Positions 1 through 4,547 of a DNA stretch of 5,655 nt are shown piece after piece. Numbering within the stretch: the stretch's first letter is position 1; the number at the start of each line of letters is the position of its first letter. A program made the position numbers and the translations under genes. The stretch spans positions 1 through 5,655 of the forward strand of contig JBFWWW010000216.1 in assembly GCA_050245975.1 (NCBI GenBank), in the 5' to 3' direction. Below the pieces are notes generated by a model, which worked only from the letters and a program-made list of their open reading frames with translations, searched no databases and had not been told where the DNA came from. This DNA comes from JBFWWW01 sp050245975. GTDB lineage: Bacteria > Pseudomonadota > Alphaproteobacteria > Rhizobiales > Hyphomicrobiaceae.

Positions 1-125
1 GCCATATCGAGGACGGCGGGTTCATCCTCGACCTGCGCTGCCTCGACGACAAGGAGACCTTTGAAGGCCAACTCGCCGGTCTGCAGGCCGTCATGGGCGA
101 GGGGGACGCACATGGCTCTGCGTAA
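1..125 (+). CDS. selA: L-seryl-tRNA(Sec) selenium transferase, C-terminal end (partial)
   Basis: This is the last 40 or so codons of selenocysteine synthase, read in the frame starting at position 3 and ending at TAA 123-125. SelA is the cytoplasmic PLP enzyme that converts seryl-tRNA(Sec) to selenocysteinyl-tRNA(Sec) with selenophosphate. The visible tail reads HIEDGGFILDLRCLDD, which matches the characteristic SelA C-terminal strand (an acidic/Gly turn, then hydrophobic-LDLRCL). The PLP-binding lysine and most of the protein lie outside the window. The neighbour selB and the tRNA-Sec gene further on support the call. The last 14 nt overlap the start of the Sel1-repeat gene, consistent with one operon. 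The tail after LRCL (about 26 residues) is rather long and Gly/Ala-rich. Identification is from a short segment, so it depends partly on context. Confidence 0.85.
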   Translation, partial: HIEDGGFILDLRCLDDKETFEGQLAGLQAVMGEGDAHGSA

Positions 126-909
126 CTTCTTCGCGGCCCCACGGCCTGCTGGCACCGAGGCGCCGGACGGGATGGAAGAAGCGGCCGCCCTCGCCGCGCA
201 CCAGGACTGGGATGGGGCGCTCTCCATCTGGCTGCCGCTGGCGCAGGCCGGAAATACGTCTGCGCGCGTCGAGATCGCCCGCTGCTTCATCGCCGGACGG
301 GGCGTGCCGCGCGATGTCGGGACGGCGCTCAAGTGGCTGCTTCCCGCCGCGAAGGCCGGCGACCGGCTCGGGCAGAGCGTGCTCGGCGATTTCTACTACA
401 ACGGCGAGGAGGGGACGCCGAACCGGTCCATCGCCGAGGAATGGTATGCCCGGGCCGCACGCCAGGGCGATGCCCACGCCCAGGACATGCTGTCGCGCAT
501 CCTCATGGACGGAGAGCATCGCAAGCCGGATTACGGGAACGCGATGCAATGGGCGCGGAAGGCGGCGGAGCAGGGTGTCGCCTCCGCCATGACGCGCATC
601 GGGCTGCTCTACAACAATGCGCTGGGTGTCGAGCGCGACGTTGCCGCCGCCGCGCGATGGTGGCGCTCCGCCGCTGCGCTCGGTGATCCCGATGGACAGG
701 CCATGCTCGGCGCGGCCTATCATCTGGGGTCCGGTGTCGAACGCGATCCGCTGATGGCGCTGGCCTGGCTCATGCGGGCGCGCGACGCGCGCAGCACCCT
801 GGCTGACCGCTTCTTTCAGGGTGTGCGCGACAGCTGCACGGCTGAGCAGCGCGCGGAGGCCGAGCATCGCTCCCGGTTGCCGCTCACACCGCCGGGGCAG
901 CAGACATGA
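112..909 (+). CDS. Sel1-repeat (SLR) protein between selA and selB
   Basis: This is a 265-aa, probably cytoplasmic protein made mostly of Sel1-like (TPR-related) helical repeats of about 36 residues. The repeats lie at roughly 48-83, 84-120, 121-156, 157-192 and 193-228. Each has the typical pattern of a short-side-chain helix, a G-x-G-V-x-x-D type turn (GRGVPRD, GVERD seen twice) and an A-x-x-W-x-x-x-A-A-x-x-G-D helix. Repeats of this kind usually make protein-protein scaffolds. I see no signal peptide or catalytic motif. I chose ATG 112 because GAGGGGG (99-105) sits 6 nt upstream. A TTG at 61 in the same frame would add 17 poorly behaved residues inside selA. The gene overlaps selA by 14 nt and its TGA overlaps the selB ATG (ATGA 906-909), so translation is probably coupled to both. 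Its position suggests a role in Sec-machinery assembly or in maturing a selenoprotein, but this is inference. Confidence 0.85.
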   Translation: MALRNFFAAPRPAGTEAPDGMEEAAALAAHQDWDGALSIWLPLAQAGNTSARVEIARCFIAGRGVPRDVGTALKWLLPAAKAGDRLGQSVLGDFYYNGEEGTPNRSIAEEWYARAARQGDAHAQDMLSRILMDGEHRKPDYGNAMQWARKAAEQGVASAMTRIGLLYNNALGVERDVAAAARWWRSAAALGDPDGQAMLGAAYHLGSGVERDPLMALAWLMRARDARSTLADRFFQGVRDSCTAEQRAEAEHRSRLPLTPPGQQT

Positions 910-2957
910 TCGTCGGAGCCGCGGGCCACATCGATCACGGCAAGACGTCTCTGGTGCGCAAGCTCACCGGCGTCGAGACGGACCGGCTGAAGGAGGAAAA
1001 GGCGCGCGGCATCTCCATCGATCTCGGCTTCGCCTACTGGCCGCGCCCCAACGGCGAAACCATCGGCTTTGTCGACGTTCCCGGCCACGAGGGGCTGGTT
1101 CACAACATGCTGGCCGGCGCCACCGGCATCGATTTCGTCATTCTCGTCGTCGCCGCCGATGACGGGGTGATGCCGCAGACGCGCGAGCATCTGGCCATCA
1201 TGGACCTTCTCGGCCTTAAGCAGGGGGTCGTCGCGCTTACAAAGTGTGACCTCGTCGATCCGGAACGACGAGGTGTCGCCGCGCGGGAGGTGGAAGAGGC
1301 ACTTGCCGGCACGGCGCTCGCAGGCGCGGACGTCATTCCGGTATCGGCCGTGACAGGCGAGGGGCTTTTGGCGCTGGCTGCGAGGCTCGATGCCGTTTCG
1401 AGCAAACGCACCGGCAAGGGCCTGTTTCGCTTGTCGGTCGATCGATGCTTCACGCTGCAGGGCTTGGGAACGGCGGTCACCGGTACCGTGCTCTCTGGAG
1501 CGGTCCGTATCGGCGATCGCGTTCTTGTCAGTCCTGCCGGGCTTGAGGCGCGCGTGCGCTCCATCAACGCACACAACGCGCCGGTCGACATTGGCGCGGC
1601 AGGGCAGCGGTGTGCGCTGGTGCTGACGGGACCGCAGATCAGCAAGGAAACCGTCCGCCGCGGCGACTTTGTCGTCGATCCCGCGCTGCACGCGCCGACC
1701 GCGCGCATCGACGCCAGCCTTCGGGTGCTCAACAGCGAGCCGCGCCCGATCGGGCAATGGTTCCCGGTCAAGGTGCATCATGCGGCGGCCGAGGTTCCGG
1801 GAAGGATCGTGGTTCTGAGGGACACGCCCATTCATCCGGGCGAGACCGATTACGTTCAGCTGGTTCTGGAGCGCCCCCTGGCGGCGGCTGGGGGTGACAA
1901 GTTCGTTGTCCGCGATACGTCGTCGAGCCGGACCATCGGCGGCGGCGTACTGGTCGACCTGCGTGCGCCGGAGCGTCGGCGGCGAACGCCCGAGCGGCGG
2001 GCGCAGCTCGACGCGTTGGCATTGGCTGATCCTGCCGAGGCGCTGTCGCGACTGCTGGCGGAACCCAATTCCTCGATCGATCTCGACGCCTTCTATCGCG
2101 ACCGCGCCATTGCAGCCGAGGATGACGCGCGTATCGCTGCCGGCCTGGGCTTGGTAATCATCCCGGCGTCCGGCGCGCGCATCGCCATGCTGCCGCGGGT
2201 CTGGAATGAATTTCGCGCCCGTATCGGCGCGACGCTCGATGCCTATCACGCCGGGCACCCCGACAAGGCGGGCATCGGCCTGGAGCAGTTGCGTCGCGGC
2301 GACAAGCCGATGCTGCCGGCCCCGGTCTTCATCGCGGCCATGCGCAAGCTTGCGGAGGCGGGCGAGGTCTCGCTCGACCGGACCTGGGTCCGCAGGCCGG
2401 GCCATCAGGTCAGGTTTTCAGAGGAGGAGGAGCGCATCTGGGCCCTGCTTCGTCCTTATCTCGCTGCCGAGCCCTATCGCCCGCCGCGTGTGCGCGATCT
2501 TGCCAACGCCCTGTCCGTGAACGAGGCCGCGGTGCGCCGTCTGATGCACATGGCGGCAAAGCGCGGCGACGTGGAGGAGGTTGCCCACGACCACTTTTTC
2601 CTGCGCGCCGTCGTCCAGGATATGGCCGAGATCGCCATCGACGTCGCCGCTCATGCGCCGGAGGGCCGGTTCACCGCCGCCGACTTCCGAGATCGTTTGA
2701 ACAATGGTCGCAAGGTCGCTATCCAGATCCTGGAGTTCTTCGACCGGCACGGCTTCACGATCCGGCGCCAGGACCTGCGGCGCATCAATCCCGCGCGCAT
2801 CGAATTCTTTGCGCCAAGGCTGGCGCAAAACGTAATTGGAGGAGTCCCGCTCCCGGTGGGGCGACCGGACTTCAAATCCGGGTGGGGCCGTCAGACGGTC
2901 TCTGGTGGGTTCGACTCCCATCCTCCTCCGCCACTGTCCACCGAGGTGCCGCAATGA
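906..2957 (+). CDS. selB: Selenocysteine-specific elongation factor SelB, reading frame extended through selC
   Basis: SelB is the GTPase that carries Sec-tRNA(Sec) to UGA codons by binding the SECIS hairpin in selenoprotein mRNA. The EF-Tu-like GTPase part is complete: P-loop GHIDHGKT (7-14), switch I RGISIDLGFAYW (34-45), DVPGH (57-61), TKCD (112-115) and SAV (147-149). EF-Tu-like beta domains follow to about residue 350. The C-terminal part has the winged-helix character of the SECIS-binding domain, ending near NGRKVAIQILEFFDRHGFTIRR. ATG 906 is used; it overlaps the upstream TGA. The open frame is 683 codons, against 614 aa for E. coli SelB. Recognisable SelB sequence ends around residue 640. 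Residues 645-676 are encoded by the tRNA-Sec gene itself, and the last seven (LSTEVPQ) by the spacer, with TGA at 2955-2957. The physiological C-terminus is therefore uncertain. A TAA at 2833-2835 lies in the +1 frame just before the tRNA, so a one-base sequence error should be excluded. Switch I carries Ser where E. coli SelB has Thr. Confidence 0.95.
   Translation: MIVGAAGHIDHGKTSLVRKLTGVETDRLKEEKARGISIDLGFAYWPRPNGETIGFVDVPGHEGLVHNMLAGATGIDFVILVVAADDGVMPQTREHLAIMDLLGLKQGVVALTKCDLVDPERRGVAAREVEEALAGTALAGADVIPVSAVTGEGLLALAARLDAVSSKRTGKGLFRLSVDRCFTLQGLGTAVTGTVLSGAVRIGDRVLVSPAGLEARVRSINAHNAPVDIGAAGQRCALVLTGPQISKETVRRGDFVVDPALHAPTARIDASLRVLNSEPRPIGQWFPVKVHHAAAEVPGRIVVLRDTPIHPGETDYVQLVLERPLAAAGGDKFVVRDTSSSRTIGGGVLVDLRAPERRRRTPERRAQLDALALADPAEALSRLLAEPNSSIDLDAFYRDRAIAAEDDARIAAGLGLVIIPASGARIAMLPRVWNEFRARIGATLDAYHAGHPDKAGIGLEQLRRGDKPMLPAPVFIAAMRKLAEAGEVSLDRTWVRRPGHQVRFSEEEERIWALLRPYLAAEPYRPPRVRDLANALSVNEAAVRRLMHMAAKRGDVEEVAHDHFFLRAVVQDMAEIAIDVAAHAPEGRFTAADFRDRLNNGRKVAIQILEFFDRHGFTIRRQDLRRINPARIEFFAPRLAQNVIGGVPLPVGRPDFKSGWGRQTVSGGFDSHPPPPLSTEVPQ
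2808..2829 (+). other. Perfect 9-bp hairpin immediately upstream of selC, inside selB
   Basis: The arms TTTGCGCCA (2808-2816) and TGGCGCAAA (2821-2829) are perfectly complementary around a 4-nt loop, AGGC. The hairpin lies within the 3' end of the selB frame and ends 8 nt before the first tRNA-Sec base. It is not followed by a T-tract, so it is not an intrinsic terminator on this strand, and the minus strand offers none either. Possible roles are a processing signal for tRNA release, a structure that slows ribosomes before the tRNA, or a protein-binding hairpin. The function is not known. Confidence 0.6.
2838..2933 (+). tRNA. selC: tRNA-Sec (anticodon TCA)
   Basis: This is a 96-nt tRNA with CCA encoded, inserting selenocysteine at UGA. 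All bacterial tRNA-Sec hallmarks are visible. The anticodon arm is CCGGA / CTTCAAA / TCCGG with TCA at 2872-2874. The D-arm has a 6-bp stem (CGCTCC/GGGGCG) closed by the short loop CGGT. The long variable arm pairs GGGGCCGT with ACGGTCTC around CAG. The T-loop is TTCGACT (2910-2916) and the discriminator is G2930. The acceptor pairs GGAGGAG (2838-2844) with CTCCTCC (2923-2929). The eighth pair expected for the bacterial 8+5 fold would be U2845 and C2922, a mismatch; G2904-C2922 could instead add a sixth T-stem pair. The gene lies wholly inside the selB open reading frame and in its register, with no obvious promoter of its own. It is probably released from the operon transcript by RNase P and 3' processing. 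Confidence 0.97.
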
Positions 2958-3436
2958 GCCTGGCCAATGTGAAAGCCGATCCGCAGGCGCTTCTGGGGGC
3001 CTTCGAAGCGGCGGCCAGCGCGGCTGGCGCGACGGAAACCGCGCGGCGCAGACAGCTCGAAGCGGAAATCCTTCGCCTGGAGCAGGAACGCGCCTTCGCC
3101 TACCGCCGGCTCAACTTCATGCGCTCCCTGAGCGAGGGCATTGCGGCCGCGGGCTCGCCGGAGCAGGCCGTCGCCACGGGCTGCGCGCTCCTGCGTTCCG
3201 AGCTCGGCTGGGCAGGGGAGAACGACAGCGAAACGCGTTCGCAGACGCTGACGCGCCTCGCCCCGGTCATCGCTGCGGCTCACGCCTGCATGACGGGCGG
3301 CACGGCGCAGGCGGCGCAGAATGCGATGCATGAGCTTGTCGCCTTCGAAGACTGGTATGCGCAGCGGTTCGGCCAGCCCTTCTGGGCGTTGTTCGAGCTG
3401 CATGTCGAGGAGCTTCCGCTTGTCGAGCGCGGCTGA
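2954..3436 (+). CDS. Unrecognised 160-aa helical protein, first gene after selC
   Basis: I do not recognise this family. The protein is 160 aa, appears soluble and is mostly helical. It has an Ala-rich start, then a charged, coiled-coil-like helix (about residues 30-62: RRRQLEAEILRLEQERAFAY followed by RRLNFMRSL). A middle Ala-rich region follows, then an aromatic C-terminus with FEDWYAQRFGQPFWALFELH (131-150). There is no signal peptide or clear membrane segment. ATG 2954 overlaps the TGA of the extended selB frame (ATGA 2954-2957). GAGGTG (2943-2948) lies 5 nt upstream, in the short spacer after the tRNA CCA. If tRNA-Sec is cut out, the remaining mRNA would start with a 20-nt leader that keeps this ribosome-binding site. 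Context suggests it works with the two following genes, perhaps as a partner of the lipoyl protein; that is inference. Confidence 0.85.
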   Translation: MSLANVKADPQALLGAFEAAASAAGATETARRRQLEAEILRLEQERAFAYRRLNFMRSLSEGIAAAGSPEQAVATGCALLRSELGWAGENDSETRSQTLTRLAPVIAAAHACMTGGTAQAAQNAMHELVAFEDWYAQRFGQPFWALFELHVEELPLVERG

Positions 3437-3818
3437 CCGGCCAACCGCCACCGATTTCGACGCGTGGCTTGCGGACATGGTGCGCCAGCACCACGAGTTC
3501 ACGGCCCTTGTCGTTCTCGCCGGCATCGGTCACCGGCAGGTCGCGCCGCTGTGCTCGACATTCCTGCATGTCGTCGGCGACGACGCCCGCTGGAACGATT
3601 TCAAAGCTGCCTTCGAAGGTGCCGGCGAGGCGTGGGACGGTGCCGCGTTCTTCCCCACCAAGTCGCGCGACGGCGGTCTGATCGACAATGAGACCGCACG
3701 CAGCAGGCTTGCCGAGCTCGAGGCCCGGATCAGAGCGGATCGCATGGTCTTCAATGACGGGCACTTCTTCAACACGGACGGCCAGCGGATCGAGATCGAG
3801 CCGGTTCTGGATGCCTGA
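3420..3818 (+). CDS. Unrecognised 132-aa protein, second gene of the post-selC module
   Basis: I do not recognise this family. With the TTG start it is 132 aa and looks soluble. Its N-terminal half has histidines H24, H25, H38 and H50, and aromatic positions W16, F27, F48, W58, F61, F65, W72, F77 and F78. The C-terminal half has a charged helix (about 90-108) and the strand-like segment FNDGHFFNTDGQ (111-122). I chose TTG 3420 because GAGGAG (3407-3412) sits 7 nt upstream. The nearest in-frame ATG (3402) has only a weak site and lies deeper in the preceding gene, so it remains a second choice. The start overlaps the upstream gene by 17 nt (3420-3436). Its placement between the 160-aa gene and the lipoyl-protein gene suggests a shared role. 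Confidence 0.8.
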   Translation: MSSAADRPTATDFDAWLADMVRQHHEFTALVVLAGIGHRQVAPLCSTFLHVVGDDARWNDFKAAFEGAGEAWDGAAFFPTKSRDGGLIDNETARSRLAELEARIRADRMVFNDGHFFNTDGQRIEIEPVLDA

Positions 3819-3835
3819 TTGATCCGAGGTCGCGG

Positions 3836-4273
3836 ATGGCGCTCGTTCAGGGCAGGGAGTACCCGGAGCATCTCTACTACGACATGGGAAACCAGATCTG
3901 GTACGAGGCGCTCGATGATGGCACGGTCCGCGCCGGCTTCACCCCGGTCGCGATCGAGCTGTGCGGTCAGGTGCTCACCTGCACGCCAAAGCGGCCCGGC
4001 AAGCAGTTCGAGACGCAGCGCGCGCTTGCGACCATCGAGTGCGGCAAGTGGGTCGGCGCGGCACGCGCCGCTTTCGATGGCGTCGTCGTCAGTACCAACC
4101 CGGCGATCGAAGAGCGTGCGAGCTGCCTCAACGACGACGCCTTCGCCGCCTGGATGCTGATCGTGCGGCCCGACAAGCCGGGCTGGCGCGACGGTCTCGT
4201 CACAGGGGACGCCGTGGCACCCGCCTTCGCGCACTGGATCGCCTCCCAGCCAAACAAGAACAGTCACTCCTGA
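3836..4273 (+). CDS. GcvH-like lipoyl-carrier protein
   Basis: This is a 145-aa protein with the fold and order of the glycine-cleavage H protein. It has an N-terminal strand with YYDMGNQIWYE (14-24), then VRAGFTPVAIELCGQVL (31-47) matching the H-protein V-x-x-G-I/F-T region. The segment IECGKWVGAARAAFDGVVV (67-85) aligns without gaps to the GcvH E-S-V-K lipoylation hairpin, placing the lipoyl lysine at K71. The C-terminal part has a W-x-x-x-V segment near 106-110. Such proteins carry a lipoyl arm between enzymes. The GKWVG context, rather than ESVKA, and cysteines C43, C49, C69 and C97 set it apart from ordinary GcvH. From memory, GKWVG resembles the lipoate-binding (LbpA-type) relatives tied to sulfur-oxidising Hdr-like complexes. 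No gcvT, gcvP or hdr gene is present here. GAGGT (3826-3830) is 5 nt before ATG 3836, and the gap to the previous gene is 17 nt. The partner enzyme is unknown. Confidence 0.82.
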   Translation: MALVQGREYPEHLYYDMGNQIWYEALDDGTVRAGFTPVAIELCGQVLTCTPKRPGKQFETQRALATIECGKWVGAARAAFDGVVVSTNPAIEERASCLNDDAFAAWMLIVRPDKPGWRDGLVTGDAVAPAFAHWIASQPNKNSHS

Positions 4274-4286
4274 CCGGCGACCGGTC
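4272..4286 (+). terminator. Possible weak terminator hairpin at the operon end
   Basis: GACCGG (4272-4277) and CCGGTC (4281-4286) form a perfect 6-bp stem with a CGA loop, overlapping the stop codon of the lipoyl-protein gene. No T-tract follows, so this is not a standard intrinsic terminator. It could protect the 3' end of the message, or be chance in GC-rich DNA. Confidence 0.22.
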
Positions 4287-4348
4287 CCGATGAAAAGTCC
4301 TTAACAGAACGGCTGACCGCGAAGTGGTGCAGAACTGCGCAGTGGGGC

Positions 4349-4377
4349 TTGTGGCCTCAGTGCGCGTTTGCAATAAT
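4349..4377 (+). promoter_or_regulatory. Candidate sigma-70-type promoter for the glycosyltransferase
   Basis: TTGTGG (4349-4354) and AATAAT (4372-4377) resemble -35 and -10 elements and are separated by 17 nt. They sit where GC content drops and ahead of the next + strand gene. The palindrome ACTGCGCAGT ends 5 nt before the -35 element, a plausible operator position. Transcription would begin near 4384 and leave a leader of about 160 nt. This is pattern matching only. Confidence 0.35.
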
Positions 4378-4535
4378 GCCCCCGTTTTCGGGATCATATT
4401 TTCTGTTTTTTTGTCGCGGATTTTCATGACGCATATTTTGTGCGAGGCGCAGGATTCTGCGCGCTTTGAATCCATAACGTGCCGTCTGCTAGCCCTTGGC
4501 CGCTATAACGGCTTGCGGGCATTGCTGCACAGTGC

Positions 4536-4547
4536 GGGCGCGCGCCC
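4536..4547. repeat. 12-bp perfect palindrome abutting the glycosyltransferase start
   Basis: GGGCGCGCGCCC is its own reverse complement and ends directly at the ATG at 4548, exactly where a ribosome-binding site would be. No Shine-Dalgarno sequence is visible. In RNA it could fold on itself (GGGC pairing with GCCC) or dimerise. It may be chance in GC-rich sequence, but its position makes initiation of the next gene unusual. Confidence 0.5.

Larger units (their letters stand above)
4274..4547. other. Intergenic region between the Sec operon and the glycosyltransferase
   Basis: These 274 bases hold no convincing gene. The middle (about 4365-4440) is clearly AT-richer than the surroundings, with a T-run at 4406-4412, as expected of a control region. 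It contains a promoter-like pair, the perfect 10-bp palindrome ACTGCGCAGT (4334-4343), a 6-bp inverted repeat GCGCAG/CTGCGC (4447-4462) and the 12-bp palindrome GGGCGCGCGCCC (4536-4547) touching the next start codon. A frame open from GTG 4324 (75 codons) or ATG 4426 (41 codons) ends at TGA 4549-4551, overlapping the glycosyltransferase ATG. It has poor ribosome-binding sites, so I do not call it a gene. Confidence 0.6.

Noticed and set aside
91..867. Minus-strand open frame (258 codons) opposite the Sel1-repeat gene
   Set aside because: It mirrors the Sel1-repeat gene, has low-complexity Arg/Gly/Pro content and no ribosome-binding site or recognisable motif.
816..2405. Long minus-strand open frame (529 codons) opposite selB
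   Set aside because: It lies antisense to an unmistakable SelB, is very rich in Arg, Ala and Gly, and shows no domain. Long antisense frames are expected in GC-rich coding DNA.
2805..2840. A separate selC promoter (TTGCGC, 18-nt gap, TAATTG)
   Set aside because: Both boxes match the consensus poorly and transcription would start inside the tRNA. The bases are better explained by the 9-bp hairpin.
2910..2933. selC 3' end as an integration site with an island downstream
   Set aside because: selC is a known integration hotspot in enterobacteria, but no integrase and no second copy of the tRNA 3' end appear in the window. The downstream genes are also tightly coupled to selB.
3434..3818. UGA stops of the 160-aa and 132-aa genes as possible selenocysteine codons
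   Set aside because: Reading past TGA 3434-3436 or 3816-3818 gives only Arg-rich out-of-frame shadows of the next genes, and I see no SECIS-like hairpin just after either. They are ordinary stops.
4381..4412. Intrinsic terminator: CCCG-TTTT-CGGG followed by a T-rich stretch
   Set aside because: The stem is only 4 bp and the T-run begins about 14 nt after it, too weak and too far for a standard terminator.
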